Assembly (NCBI GenBank): GCA_019419955.1
Contig: JAHZIB010000008.1
Coordinates: 1 to 54,372, forward strand
Direction of reading: 5' to 3'
From: Clostridiales bacterium
GTDB taxonomy: Bacteria > Bacillota > Clostridia > TANB77 > CAG-508
Length of the DNA: 54,372 nt
Below, one piece after another: positions 34,059-44,889 of the stretch. The notes beneath the pieces are model-generated. The model had not been told where the DNA came from, did no database searches, and saw nothing but the letters and a program-made list of their open reading frames with translations. How positions within the stretch are numbered: the first letter of the stretch is position 1; every line of letters begins with the position of its first letter. A program made the translations under genes and the position numbers.

Positions 34059-35267
34059 ATGAAATTATTAAAAAAATTTTTTTTGATATGTATTTTAACA
34101 ATATTTTATGTATATGTATGTAATATTAGTATGTTACCCAATAATATAATTTTAATGCAAGGAGATACTTTGCAACTAAATACAGTTTTTGGACTAGAGG
34201 TAAAAAGTTCTGAAACGATGCAAGCTTCTAGCAGTTTAAATAATAAAATTGTGGCAGAGACTGGAAAATTAGACTTAAGTCTTAGTTTGTTTAATTTATT
34301 TGGTGTAAAAGATTTAACAGTAAATGTAATACCAAAGACTACAGTAATTCCGGTGGGAAAAGCAATTGGTATGAAAATGTATACAGAAGGGGTTCTTGTT
34401 GTCGGAATGTCTGAAATAGAGGGCGAAAAACCATATGAATTTTCTGGAATAGAGGCTGGAGATAAGATTATAGAAATTGACAACAAAAAGGTTAATAGCA
34501 CAGATGAATTAATTGAGTGTGTAAATAATTCGAATGGCAAGAATATTGAAATTAAATATATTAGCGAACAGGAAGAAAAAACTACGAGTATTGAGCCAAT
34601 AATGACTTCTGATAACGAATACAAATTAGGGTTATGGGTTAGAGATGCAGCAGCAGGAGTTGGTACATTAACTTTTTATGAGCCTTCAAGTGGGCAATTT
34701 GGAGCATTAGGTCATGGAATTAATGATGTTGACACATATGAATTAATAGATATTGCTAGTGGTGAATTAGTTACTACAAATATATTAGAAATTGTGAAGG
34801 GAGCAGATGGCGCTCCTGGTGAAATAAGGGGAAGTATAGATAATGGTGTAACGATTGGAAAAATCTCTAAGAATACGAGTTTTGGAGTTTATGGTAATGT
34901 GGAAAACTTTGCAAAAGTTCAAAATGGAAATTCAAATGAAATGGAAGTTGCAAATAGAACAGAGATACAGACAGGTAAAGCACAGATTTTATGCGAATTA
35001 GAAAATGGAAAAACAGAAAGTTATGAAATAGAAATTCAAAAAATATTTTTAGATAACAATGAAAACAACAAAAGTATGTTGATTAAAGTGATAGATGAAG
35101 AATTGCTGAAAAAAACAGGAGGTATTATTCAAGGAATGAGTGGGGCACCAATAATTCAAAATGGTAAGTTCATTGGAGGAGTTACACATGTCCTGGTAAA
35201 TGATTCAAAAATGGGCTATGCTGTTTTTGGAGATTTGATGGTCAAGCAGATGAGGGAAGTAAACTAA
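34059..35267 (+). CDS. spoIVB: SpoIVB sporulation protease
   Basis: S55 serine peptidase that, in sporulating Bacillota, is made in the forespore, crosses to the intermembrane space and starts pro-sigma-K processing. An N-terminal membrane signal (about 6-22) is followed by a PDZ domain (about 115-190, FSGIEAGDKIIEIDNKKV) and the catalytic domain: His in FGALGHGINDVDT (about 218) and Ser in QGMSGAPIIQNGKFIGGVTHVLVN (about 362). The motif reads GMSGAP where GMSGSP is common; the nucleophile Ser remains. 402 aa is normal. It separates the filament locus from the transglutaminase. Confidence 0.92.
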   Translation: MKLLKKFFLICILTIFYVYVCNISMLPNNIILMQGDTLQLNTVFGLEVKSSETMQASSSLNNKIVAETGKLDLSLSLFNLFGVKDLTVNVIPKTTVIPVGKAIGMKMYTEGVLVVGMSEIEGEKPYEFSGIEAGDKIIEIDNKKVNSTDELIECVNNSNGKNIEIKYISEQEEKTTSIEPIMTSDNEYKLGLWVRDAAAGVGTLTFYEPSSGQFGALGHGINDVDTYELIDIASGELVTTNILEIVKGADGAPGEIRGSIDNGVTIGKISKNTSFGVYGNVENFAKVQNGNSNEMEVANRTEIQTGKAQILCELENGKTESYEIEIQKIFLDNNENNKSMLIKVIDEELLKKTGGIIQGMSGAPIIQNGKFIGGVTHVLVNDSKMGYAVFGDLMVKQMREVN

Positions 35268-35283
35268 AAATTGGAGGAGTTTA

Positions 35284-36412
35284 ATGAAAAACCATAGAGG
35301 TGTAACAGCTATATCAGCTGTAATAACTATAATGATTATAATATTAATATTATTTTTTGCATATGAATTATTCTATGTTGATTTATTTAATTTGTTTGGA
35401 ACAAAGGAAAATACAGGTAGACTAGCTAATATTACAACTGATACAGAAACGGTCGTAGATAAATCGAATGTGGATACGAATACGACTGATATTATTCCAA
35501 CTACACCAATAACTAATAATAATGTATATCGGGAATGAAACATTAATTAGCGACAAATATTTTTATAATCAATTAAATGAATATGGAAAAACGATTTATA
35601 GAGGTTTAGAAGATAATAAAAATAACATGAAGTCTGGAACATTTGAAATTGATTTTGGTACTGAATTTAATGAACTATTAAACTCACAAGGAGGTACTGA
35701 TGAACTGAATTTAGCATTTCAATCAGCTTGGAATGCTTATACATATGACAACATGGATGTTTTCTACATAGATGTTGAAAAATTAACATTACTAACACAA
35801 ACAACATCAATTGCTGGTATTTCTACACATAAAGTTAAATTGTCAAATGGAGAAAATGCAACATATTTAAAGCAAAACTTTTCTAATCAAAATAAAATAG
35901 ATGGCAAACTTAACTTACTTTACGCAATGAGAGAAGAAATGAAAAGACAGTTACAAAACTTGAATGATTATGATAAAATAAAAGAAGTACATTATTGGTT
36001 AGTAAACAATATAGAATATGACTCTAACCTAGAGGCAGAAGAACCATATTCAATATCTGGAGCTTTAACTGAGGGAAAGGCTGTGTGTGAAGGATATGCA
36101 AGAGCATTTAAGTACATAATGGATGGCTTAGAAATACCATGTGTATTGGTTAGCGGAACGGCTACAAACTCTAGTGGTTTTACGGAATCACATGCTTGGA
36201 ACTATGTATATTTAAATAATCAATGGTATGCAATTGATGTAACATGGGATGACCCGATTATTATAGGAAATGGATATGTTTCGGAAGAAACGATGTATCA
36301 ATATTTTTTGAAAGGGAGAGGTACATTTTCATCTACACACGTAGAAGATGGATACTTAACAGATAATAGTATGGAATTCAAATTTCCGACTCTCAGCGTA
36401 ACAGATTATTAA
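35284..36412 (+). pseudogene. Membrane-anchored transglutaminase-like protein, probable frameshift
   Basis: The first frame (35284-35538) has an N-terminal helix (about 10-32) and a Thr-rich linker; the second (35522-36412) holds a transglutaminase domain: VCEGYARAFKYI (Cys), ESHAWNYVYL (His), AIDVTWDDP (Asp). The second frame overlaps the first by 17 bp, has no ribosome site and no signal, and the catalytic domain would be cytoplasmic if separate. Restoring two bases in GTATATCGGG (to GTATATATCGGG, giving VYIGNE) yields one 376-aa anchored enzyme. Alternatively a translationally coupled pair. The triad itself is intact. Surface cross-linking or protease activity is plausible. Confidence 0.8.
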
Positions 36413-36477
36413 ATAATGGTAATTTTAAAAATACAATTAGACTAAGTGATTAAAAGAATTCAACAGAGGGGGTTATT

Positions 36478-39400
36478 ATGGGTGATTTTGTACACTTACA
36501 CATCCACAGTGAATTTAGTTTACTAGATGGAGCAAATAGAATAAAAGATTTACCAGTAAGAGCTAAGGAATTAGGAATGGATGCTATGGCAATAACAGAT
36601 CATGGAGTGATGTTTGGTAGCATAGATTTTTATAAGGCTTGTAAAGCAAATGGAATTAAACCAATTATTGGTTGCGAAGTATATGTTGCACCGCGTACAA
36701 GACATGATAAAGATGCTGAACTGGATAGCAAATATAATCATTTGATTTTGCTTGCAAAAAATAATGAGGGCTACAAGAATTTGTCTAAGCTAGTTTCTCT
36801 AGGTTTTACAGAGGGGTTTTATTATAAGCCACGTATAGATAAAGAAATTCTAGAAAAATACCATGAGAATTTAATTTGTTGTAGTGGTTGTTTGGCAGGA
36901 GAAGTAAGTCAGGCAATTTTAAAAAATGACATGGAAGAGGCAAAGAATGTTGCAAATTGGTTTAAGAATGTATTTGGAAGAGATTATTATTTGGAAATTC
37001 AGCACAATGGTGTAAGAGAGCAAGCATTGGTTAATCAAAAGCTTATCCAACTTGCGCGTGAATTAGATATACCACTTGTTGCTACAAACGATGCTCATTA
37101 TTTAAAAAGAGAAGATGCGTACAATCATGAAGTACTTTTATGTATTCAAACTGGTAAGAGAATGACAGATGAAGATAGAATGAGATTTGAGACAGATGAG
37201 TTATATGTAAAGTCACCAGATGAAATGAAGGAGTTTTTTGCAAATGTTCCAGATGCAATAGAGAATACTGTGAAAATTGCAGAACAGTGCAATGTGGAGT
37301 TTGAGTTCGGACATACTATACTCCCTAATTATGATGTTCCAGAAGGGTTCCAGACACATTATGATTATCTGAAAAAGCTCACTGATGATGGAATTATAAA
37401 AAGATATGGTGAAAAACCATCTCAAGAAATTATTGATAGAAAAAATTATGAGCTTTCTGTTATCCAAAAAATGGGGTATGTGGATTACTTTCTGATTGTT
37501 TGGGATTATATAAATTATGCTAAGACAAATGGAATACCTGTTGGACCAGGACGTGGTTCTGGTGCTGGTTCTATTGTTGCATATGCAATCGGAATCACAG
37601 ATATAGATCCAATAAAATATGGACTTATTTTTGAAAGGTTTTTAAATCCAGAGAGAATTAGTATGCCTGATTTTGATGTTGATTTTTGTTATGAAAGAAG
37701 GCAAGAAGTAATTGATTATGTTGGAAGAAAGTATGGTCAGACTCACGTTTCTCAAATTATTACATTTGGTACAATGTCTGCAAGGATGGTAATTCGTGAT
37801 GTAGGCAGAGCATTGGATGTTCCATATGCAGATACGGACAAACTTGCAAAAATGGTTCCAAATGAGTTACATATAACTATAAAAAAAGCGATGAAGCAGA
37901 ATAGGGAATTAAGAGAGCTCTATGAGATAAATGAAGAATATAAAAAGCTTTTAGATATTGCAATGGCATTGGAAGGTATGCCAAGACAGGCTTCAACTCA
38001 TGCTTGCGGAATAGTTATTACAAAAGAGCCTGTTGATACCTATGTACCTTTATATATGAGAGATAACACAGTTTCTACTCAATATATAATGACAACTTTA
38101 GAGGAGCTAGGTCTTTTAAAAATGGACTTTTTAGGATTAAGAACTCTTACTGTTATACAGGATACAAAAGATTTAGTTAAGCAAAATAGAGGGATAGATG
38201 TAAAATTTGATGAAGACATGAATGACCAAAAAGTGTATAAGCAATGGCAGGATGGCGCATCTGTTGGGATATTTCAGTTTGAAAGCCAAGGTATGACAAA
38301 TTTCATGAAGGAACTAAAACCTGACTGTCTAGAGGACATTATTGCGGGAGTTTCACTATATAGACCTGGACCTATGGATCAAATACCTAGGTATATTGCA
38401 AATAAAAAAGACCCAGATAATGCAGTATATACACATGAAAGGTTAAAGCCAATATTAAATGTTACATATGGTTGTATGGTATATCAAGAGCAAGTTATGC
38501 AAATAGTAAGGGACTTAGCAGGATATTCACTAGGTAGAGCAGATTTAGTTAGACGTGCTATGGGAAAGAAGAAACTAGATGTAATGGCTAAAGAACGTGA
38601 AATATTTATAAATGGTCAATTAGATGACGAAGGAAACATAATAGTACCAGGCTGTGTGCGTAATGGAATAGATGCAGAGTCTGCAAATAGAATATTTGAT
38701 GAAATGGCAGAATTTGCAAAATATGCTTTTAATAAATCTCATGCTGCTGCATATGCAGTTTTATCATATCAAACAGCTTATTTAAAAACATATTACCCAG
38801 CCGAATTTATGGCAGCTATGCTTAATAGCTTTTTGGGAAATCTAGATAAAATACCGGCATATGTTGATGAGTGTAGAAGATTGAATATAGAAATATTAAA
38901 GCCAGATATTAATAAAAGTTTTACTAGATTTACTGTTGATGGCAATAAAATACGTTTTGGAATGGGAAGTATAAAAAACGTTGGTATAGGTGCGGTTGAT
39001 GGAATAGTAGCAGAAAGAAATACCAATGGGGAATTTAAGGACTTTGGAGATTTTTGTGAAAGAATTGCAAATGCTTCAGTAAACAAAAAGTGCGTAGAGA
39101 GCTTGATAAAAGCAGGTGCATTTGATAGTTTTGAGCAAACAAGAAGAACATTAATGGAATCATATGAGGCAATTATAGACTCGATTGCAGATAGTACAAG
39201 AAAAAGTTTTGACGGACAAGTAAGTATGTTTGATTTAGGTGGAGCAGACCAAGAAGAAATGAAAGAACTAAAATATACTTATAGAACAATGCCAGAGTTT
39301 ACAGAAAGAGAAATACTTTCTATGGAAAAAGAAATGCTAGGTTTATATATTTCAGGACATCCACTTGATAAACTAAGAAAACAAATAGAAATACAGACAA

Positions 39401-40041
39401 ATGTAAATTCGTCACAGCTTAGAGAAGCTCAAGATACAAGTAGCTTAGATACAGCAACAATAGAAGGAACAGAATATGAGGATGGGCGAGCATATAAAGA
39501 CATTAAAGATATACAAATAGGAAAAGACATGAAAATATCAGAAAAAGAAAACTTAGTTGATGGACAATTTGTAAAATATGCTGGAATTATAACAAGTGTG
39601 AAAAAGAAATTTACAAAAACAAATAAAATAATGGCATTTGTAACAGTGGAAGATTTATATGGACCTATAGAAGTTATAGTGTTTGAAAATTGTTATCAAA
39701 ATTGTTCAAATATACTAATGGAAGACAATATTGTCTTGGTAGACGGAAGGCTTAGTATTAGAGAAGATGAGGATACAAAAATTGTGGCAAGAGAAATAAG
39801 AGAGTTTGGAGAGCAAAAAAAGAAAATATTTACACTAGACATTACAAATATTAACGGCGAACAAAAGGAAAAGCTTAGAGGTGCAATAAAATTCTTTTCA
39901 GGAGATAGTAATAATATGCCAATACAAATAATAAATGGAGATAGGAAAGACATGGCAGGTGGAATACATTTTACACCTCAAGTTTTAGAGGAATTTAAGG
40001 AAATAATTGGGGCTGAAAATGTAGACATAATAGAAGCCTAG
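36478..40041 (+). CDS. dnaE: DNA polymerase III subunit alpha DnaE
   Basis: Replicative C-family polymerase, 1187 aa. The N-terminal PHP domain keeps its metal motifs (HLHIHSEFSLLDG, ITDHG, IIGCEVYV, NDAHYL), so PHP activity is plausible. Palm motifs: GPGRGSGAGS and PDFDVDF (about 399-405). Helix-hairpin-helix and OB-fold (QFVKYAGIITSVKKKFTK, about 1025-1110) follow. GAGGGGG precedes ATG 36478. This is the DnaE type; the second Bacillota replicative enzyme PolC is not in this window. Confidence 0.96.
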   Translation: MGDFVHLHIHSEFSLLDGANRIKDLPVRAKELGMDAMAITDHGVMFGSIDFYKACKANGIKPIIGCEVYVAPRTRHDKDAELDSKYNHLILLAKNNEGYKNLSKLVSLGFTEGFYYKPRIDKEILEKYHENLICCSGCLAGEVSQAILKNDMEEAKNVANWFKNVFGRDYYLEIQHNGVREQALVNQKLIQLARELDIPLVATNDAHYLKREDAYNHEVLLCIQTGKRMTDEDRMRFETDELYVKSPDEMKEFFANVPDAIENTVKIAEQCNVEFEFGHTILPNYDVPEGFQTHYDYLKKLTDDGIIKRYGEKPSQEIIDRKNYELSVIQKMGYVDYFLIVWDYINYAKTNGIPVGPGRGSGAGSIVAYAIGITDIDPIKYGLIFERFLNPERISMPDFDVDFCYERRQEVIDYVGRKYGQTHVSQIITFGTMSARMVIRDVGRALDVPYADTDKLAKMVPNELHITIKKAMKQNRELRELYEINEEYKKLLDIAMALEGMPRQASTHACGIVITKEPVDTYVPLYMRDNTVSTQYIMTTLEELGLLKMDFLGLRTLTVIQDTKDLVKQNRGIDVKFDEDMNDQKVYKQWQDGASVGIFQFESQGMTNFMKELKPDCLEDIIAGVSLYRPGPMDQIPRYIANKKDPDNAVYTHERLKPILNVTYGCMVYQEQVMQIVRDLAGYSLGRADLVRRAMGKKKLDVMAKEREIFINGQLDDEGNIIVPGCVRNGIDAESANRIFDEMAEFAKYAFNKSHAAAYAVLSYQTAYLKTYYPAEFMAAMLNSFLGNLDKIPAYVDECRRLNIEILKPDINKSFTRFTVDGNKIRFGMGSIKNVGIGAVDGIVAERNTNGEFKDFGDFCERIANASVNKKCVESLIKAGAFDSFEQTRRTLMESYEAIIDSIADSTRKSFDGQVSMFDLGGADQEEMKELKYTYRTMPEFTEREILSMEKEMLGLYISGHPLDKLRKQIEIQTNVNSSQLREAQDTSSLDTATIEGTEYEDGRAYKDIKDIQIGKDMKISEKENLVDGQFVKYAGIITSVKKKFTKTNKIMAFVTVEDLYGPIEVIVFENCYQNCSNILMEDNIVLVDGRLSIREDEDTKIVAREIREFGEQKKKIFTLDITNINGEQKEKLRGAIKFFSGDSNNMPIQIINGDRKDMAGGIHFTPQVLEEFKEIIGAENVDIIEA

Positions 40042-40073
40042 AATTATAATAACATGGAAAGGGTTGAGATATA

Positions 40074-40775
40074 TTGCCATATATAGAGTTTAAAAATGTT
40101 GTTAAAGAATACAAAATGGGTGAGATTTTAATAAAAGCGCTTAATAAGACCAATTTTGAGATAGAAAAAGGCGAACTTGTAGTAATTGTGGGACCTAGTG
40201 GTGCTGGAAAGACTACTGCATTGAATATTTTGGGTGGTATGGATAGTGCAACTTCTGGAAAAGTAATTATAGATAATAAAGATATTAGCAAGTTTAAGAA
40301 AAAGGAACTTACTAAGTATAGAAGGGAAGATATAGGTTTTGTATTTCAATTTTACAACCTTGTGCAAAATCTTACAGCTATAGAAAATGTTGAGCTTGCG
40401 ACACAAATTTGTAAAAATCCACTTAATCCTGAGGAAATACTTGAAAAAGTGGGACTTAAGCATAGATTAAAGAATTTTCCATCACAGTTATCTGGAGGAG
40501 AACAACAAAGAGTAGCAATAGCTAGGGCTATTGCTAAAAATCCAAAACTTTTATTATGTGATGAACCAACTGGTGCTCTAGATTATAAAACAGGAAAGCA
40601 AATTTTACAATTATTACAGGATACTTGTAGAAAAGAAAAGATGACTGTAATTATAATTACTCATAATAGTGCATTAACTCCAATGGCAGACAGAGTGATT
40701 CATTTTAAAAATGGTACGGCTTTTGATATTCAGCAAAATGCTAATCCTATCCCTATTGCGGAGATTGAGTGGTAA
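40074..40775 (+). CDS. ABC transporter ATP-binding protein (MacB/LolD class)
   Basis: 234-codon ATPase with Walker A GPSGAGKTT (about 40-48), Q-loop, signature LSGGEQQR, Walker B LLLCDEPTGALD and H-loop IITHN. The start is TTG 40074 (MPYIEFKNVV) with GAAAGGG upstream. It pairs with the FtsX-type permease starting 93 bp downstream. Such pairs act on the membrane or envelope by mechanotransmission and are often linked to antimicrobial-peptide resistance or lipoprotein handling; the substrate is not known. 233 aa is normal. Confidence 0.93.
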   Translation: MPYIEFKNVVKEYKMGEILIKALNKTNFEIEKGELVVIVGPSGAGKTTALNILGGMDSATSGKVIIDNKDISKFKKKELTKYRREDIGFVFQFYNLVQNLTAIENVELATQICKNPLNPEEILEKVGLKHRLKNFPSQLSGGEQQRVAIARAIAKNPKLLLCDEPTGALDYKTGKQILQLLQDTCRKEKMTVIIITHNSALTPMADRVIHFKNGTAFDIQQNANPIPIAEIEW

Positions 40776-40868
40776 TAAGTGTTCACTACTTTACCGAAAA
40801 CACATCTTTCTTTAGTTAAAAAGATGGTGAAATTAATTAAAAAGTAGTAAGATAGTAAGTGTAACGGG

Positions 40869-43800
40869 GTGAAAATTTTGAAAACAGCACTTCTTAAAGA
40901 CGGAATAAAAGAAATAAAAATTTCATATAAGAGATTTATTTCATTGCTCTTAATTGTGCTTTTAGGGGTAGGCTTTTTTGCTGGAATAAAGGCTACAAGT
41001 CCTGACATGAAGACGACAATTGATATGTATTTTGATGACTTAAATGTAATGGATATACAGGTTATTTCTACATTGGGGCTTACAGATAATGATATTAATT
41101 CAATAAGTCAAGTCGAGAATGTCGAGAATGTTGAGGGAACTTACCAGACTGATGCAACTGTTTCAATTGGTGAAGAACAAGTAGTTGTTAAGCTAGAGAC
41201 TATAACAAACAGTCTTAACGGTTTGCAGTTAATTGAGGGACATTTGCCAAAGAATGAAAAAGAGTGTGTTGTAGAGCAAAGTTTTTTAACTGGAACTGGC
41301 CACCAAATTGGTGACACAATAAAAGTCAAGGTAGAGGATATTACAAATGACGATGGAGAGAAAGAAAAAGTTTTAAAAAATAGTGAGCTGCAAATTGTGG
41401 GTTCGGTAGAATCTCCTTTATATGTTTCTACAGATAGAGGAAGCACAAAACTTGGTAGTGGAAAAATAGATTATTATATGTATGTTCTAAAGGAGAATTT
41501 GAATGCAAGCATATATACTAATATATATTTAACAGTTGTAGGTGCTAAAGATGAGGAGACGGGAAATAAGCATTATTTAGATAAAATAGATGAGGTTAAA
41601 AATAATTTAGAAGGCATTTCAGAAGAAAGACGCGAGGCAAGGTACAACGAGTTATACGATAGTGCTAATTCAAAAATCGAGGATGCCCAGAAGGAGTTAG
41701 ACAAGGAAAAAGCAAAAGCAGAGAAAGAACTTGAAGATGCAAAAAAAGAAATTGACGATGGCAAAAAAGAAATAGAAGATGGAAAAGCAGAAATTGAAAC
41801 AAATAGAGCAAATGCAAATTATCAGTTCAGCCAGGCAGAACAGCAGATAGAAGAATCAAAAAGGGTATTAGCAGAAAATAAAAATAAGTTTGAGGAAGAA
41901 AAGAAGAAGGCAAATCAACAAATTGCAAATTATAAAGAGCAGTTATCAGCATTACAGCAATTGAAAAAACAACTAAATACTGTGAAATCTAACTTAAAAA
42001 AGGCTCAAGCTAGTTTGAATGAATTAGAGGAAAAATTAGAGAATGCATCAGAGGAAGAAAAACCAGCTTTGCAAGAGGAAATCGCGAAATTGAATATACA
42101 AATACAAGCATTGCAGGAGATAATAGACACAATTAATAGTGAGCTAGAAAAGCAAGGAATTTCAGATTTATCTGGAACAATTAAGCAAATTCAAACAGGA
42201 ATTGATACTGCAAATAAACAAATAAAGAATGGAGAAAACCAACTAAAATATGCACAAAAGAAAATAGAAAATGCAGAGGCAGAATTGCAAAGCCAGAAAA
42301 ATTCTACATATTATCAGTTAAACCAGGCAGAGATAGAAATTAAGGACGCGGAAAAAGAAATAGCAGATGGCGAGAAAGAGCTTGAAAATGCGCAGAAGGA
42401 ATTTGATGAGAAATTAAAGGAAACTGAAGATGAATTATTAGCAGCAAAGGAAGATTTAAAAGAAATTCAAAGACCAGAATGGTATGTGTTAACTAGAGAA
42501 GAAAATACCGGGTATGTAAATTATATGCAAGATACCGATAGAGTGGCAAATTTGGCGGAAGTATTTCCTGTAGTCTTTTTCTTGGTGGCAGCATTAATGA
42601 GCTTGAATTCAATGGCGAGAATGGTAGAGGAAGAAAGAGTAGAAATAGGAACATTAAAAGCACTTGGATATAATAAGTTGCAAATTGCAATGAAATATTT
42701 GGTATATGCAAGCTTGGCAACAGTAATTGGTGGAGGAATTGGACTAATTATTGGTTTTAATTTCCTACCAAAGGTAATAGCAGATATTTATGCAATGGTT
42801 TATGACATACCTGATGTTATATTAGAATTTAATGCAGGATATGCAACAGCTGGAATTGCAGCAGCAGCGCTATGCACGGTAGGAGCTACAATTTTTACAG
42901 CAGCAAGGATATTAAGACACAACCCTGCAACATTAATGCGCCCAAAAGCACCAAAACCTGGCAAGAGAGTGCTATTAGAAAAAATAACATTTATATGGAA
43001 ACATCTGAATTTTACAGCAAAGGTAACTGCAAGAAACATATTCAGATATAAAAAGAGATTTCTAATGACAATTATTGGAGTGTGCGGTTGTACATCGCTT
43101 ATTATTGCAGGTTTTGGTTTGAGAGATGCAATAATAAACATGATACCAATGCAGTATGGAGAAATTTATAAATATGGAATAGATATTACGCTAAAAGAAG
43201 GAAAACATTCTAATGATTTGCAATTAATTAAAGACGAAATAGCGGAGAATGAGAATATAACAGATGTGTTAGGAGCAAATATTCAGTCCGTAAAAATAGT
43301 AAAAGATGATAATAACCAAAGCATACAATTAGTTGTACCAGAAAATGTAGAAAGCTTTGATACATTTGTTGCATTGAGGAGTAGAACTCAAAAAGACAAT
43401 AATTATGTATTAGATACTTCAGGAGTTATTATTACGGAGAAGTTGGCAAAATTGTTAGATATTAAAGAAGGAGATACAATTACTATAGAGAATGCAGACG
43501 GTGACAGAGCAGAGGTAAATGTGGCACATATTACGGAAAATTATATATTTCATTATCTATATATGTCCACAGATTTATATAACCAAATATATGACACGAG
43601 AATTGATTACAATGTGGTTTTGGCAAAAACAAACCAAATAACAGAAGAACAGGAAGATAATTTAGGAAGAACATTGTTAGAAGACAAAGACAATATTTCT
43701 GGTGTAAGTTTCACTTCAGATTCGTCAGATATGATAACAGTTGTAATGGACAATATGGATGCAGTAGTATGGATACTTATTATATCAGCAGGTTTACTAG

Positions 43801-44156
43801 CATTAGTAGTATTGTATAATTTATTAAATTCAAATATAAGCGAGAGAATTAGAGAGCTTGCCACAATAAAAGTTCTAGGCTTTCATGATAGGGAAGTGTA
43901 TGAATATATAGGCAGGGAAACAATAATACTTACAATTTTAGGTATGTTAGTTGGTCTGGTTGGAGGATATTATTTAACAATGTACATACTAAAAACTTGT
44001 GAAATAGATATGCTAATGTTCGACCCAGAAATTGGAATTCTAAGTTATATTTGGGGAATACTGATTACAACATTGTTTGCAATAATTGTAAATATAATTA
44101 CATATTTTTCGTTAAAGAAAATTGATATGATAGAGAGCTTAAAAAGTGTGGAATAA
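40869..44156 (+). CDS. FtsX-type ABC permease with a long extracellular coiled coil
   Basis: 1095 aa, two FtsX domains. A membrane segment near 18-38 is followed by an extracellular region; about 240-545 is a long Lys/Glu/Ala coiled coil (KIEDAQKELDKEKAKAEKEL and many AE-rich heptads), then membrane helices about 565-690, a basic loop (AARILRHNPATLMRPKAPKPG), and a second FtsX domain with helices near 730, 965-985, about 1030 and 1070. Frame 40869 opens with GTG; TTG 40878 (MKTALLKDG) lies 7 bp behind GGGGTG and is an alternative start. Coupled with the preceding ATPase. A nested hairpin occupies 40782-40853. Confidence 0.92.
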   Translation: MKILKTALLKDGIKEIKISYKRFISLLLIVLLGVGFFAGIKATSPDMKTTIDMYFDDLNVMDIQVISTLGLTDNDINSISQVENVENVEGTYQTDATVSIGEEQVVVKLETITNSLNGLQLIEGHLPKNEKECVVEQSFLTGTGHQIGDTIKVKVEDITNDDGEKEKVLKNSELQIVGSVESPLYVSTDRGSTKLGSGKIDYYMYVLKENLNASIYTNIYLTVVGAKDEETGNKHYLDKIDEVKNNLEGISEERREARYNELYDSANSKIEDAQKELDKEKAKAEKELEDAKKEIDDGKKEIEDGKAEIETNRANANYQFSQAEQQIEESKRVLAENKNKFEEEKKKANQQIANYKEQLSALQQLKKQLNTVKSNLKKAQASLNELEEKLENASEEEKPALQEEIAKLNIQIQALQEIIDTINSELEKQGISDLSGTIKQIQTGIDTANKQIKNGENQLKYAQKKIENAEAELQSQKNSTYYQLNQAEIEIKDAEKEIADGEKELENAQKEFDEKLKETEDELLAAKEDLKEIQRPEWYVLTREENTGYVNYMQDTDRVANLAEVFPVVFFLVAALMSLNSMARMVEEERVEIGTLKALGYNKLQIAMKYLVYASLATVIGGGIGLIIGFNFLPKVIADIYAMVYDIPDVILEFNAGYATAGIAAAALCTVGATIFTAARILRHNPATLMRPKAPKPGKRVLLEKITFIWKHLNFTAKVTARNIFRYKKRFLMTIIGVCGCTSLIIAGFGLRDAIINMIPMQYGEIYKYGIDITLKEGKHSNDLQLIKDEIAENENITDVLGANIQSVKIVKDDNNQSIQLVVPENVESFDTFVALRSRTQKDNNYVLDTSGVIITEKLAKLLDIKEGDTITIENADGDRAEVNVAHITENYIFHYLYMSTDLYNQIYDTRIDYNVVLAKTNQITEEQEDNLGRTLLEDKDNISGVSFTSDSSDMITVVMDNMDAVVWILIISAGLLALVVLYNLLNSNISERIRELATIKVLGFHDREVYEYIGRETIILTILGMLVGLVGGYYLTMYILKTCEIDMLMFDPEIGILSYIWGILITTLFAIIVNIITYFSLKKIDMIESLKSVE

Positions 44157-44244
44157 ATGATTGTATTTGTCTTGTGTGGGACTTACGGACGGTATACCCA
44201 TTAACCTGTAATACGCCAGCTTTTAGTCAATTGTACAAAAATGA

Positions 44245-44377
44245 TTGACAAGTGCCTAAAAGTATGATAAAATAGTAAATCGTAAGCCGCCTGAGTCGGG
44301 CAACTAAATGTTAGGTAAGCTAACTGCCTTGTATTTTATGCTTAGCGAGTATACATATAAGAGGAGGTGTACATGTA
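44245..44377 (+). promoter_or_regulatory. Promoter and structured leader of rplU
   Basis: A perfect TTGACA (44245-44250), 17 bp and TAAAAT (44268-44273). The leader contains GTTAGgtaagCTAAC and a GC-richer CGTAAGCCGCCTGAGTCGGGC block, then AGGAGG at 44362-44367. Position and structure resemble the L21 leader used for ribosomal-protein feedback; I cannot confirm the family. Confidence 0.6.
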
Positions 44378-44764
44378 ATGTACGCAATAATTGAAAGTTG
44401 TGGAAAACAATACAAAGTAGCAGAGGGAGATGTAGTATTCTTCGAAAAATTAGATGTTGAAGAAGGTAAAAAAATTACATTTGATAATGTTGTTTTAGTA
44501 TCTGATGACAAAAAAGTAGAAGTAGGGGCTCCTTATGTTAAAGGTGCAAAAGTTGAGGGAAAGGTAGTTTCTCATGGTAAGGGTAAAAAAATATTAGTTT
44601 ACAAATACAAACCAAAAAAGAACTACAGAAGAACTCAAGGACATAGACAACCATATACAAAGGTTGAAATTACAAAAATAAAGACAGCTGCTGAAAAAGC
44701 TGAAACAAAGCCAGCAGAAAAGAAAACAGCTACAACATCAAAAAAAGAAACTGCAAAGGCTTAG
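44378..44764 (+). CDS. rplU: 50S ribosomal protein L21 with basic tail
   Basis: L21 binds 23S rRNA domain I. MYAIIESCGKQYKVAEGDV and HRQPYTKVEITKI are diagnostic. The core ends near residue 103; the last ~25 residues are a Lys/Ala/Thr-rich tail (KAETKPAEKKTATTSKKETAKA). Strong promoter at 44245 and AGGAGG in front. First gene of the rplU-rpmA pair. Confidence 0.97.
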   Translation: MYAIIESCGKQYKVAEGDVVFFEKLDVEEGKKITFDNVVLVSDDKKVEVGAPYVKGAKVEGKVVSHGKGKKILVYKYKPKKNYRRTQGHRQPYTKVEITKIKTAAEKAETKPAEKKTATTSKKETAKA

Positions 44765-44889
44765 GTTGTGAAGATAATGTGGTATGAGTTTAGCTCAAAC
44801 CAATCTGAATGTGAAATACAAAAATTAGTTTTGGAGCTTTAGATAGAAAACTGAAACTAAAAATCAAGAACCGAAAGGAGTTGAGATAA

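Noticed and set aside
34990..35265. SpoIVB read as inactive because of GMSGAP
   Set aside because: The nucleophile is the first Ser in GxSGxP, and it is present; the Ala replaces a variable position.
44161..44240. Relationship of GTATACCCATTAACCTGTAATACG to the hairpin after disA
   Set aside because: Only ATTAACCTG(C/T)AA is shared; too short to exclude chance.
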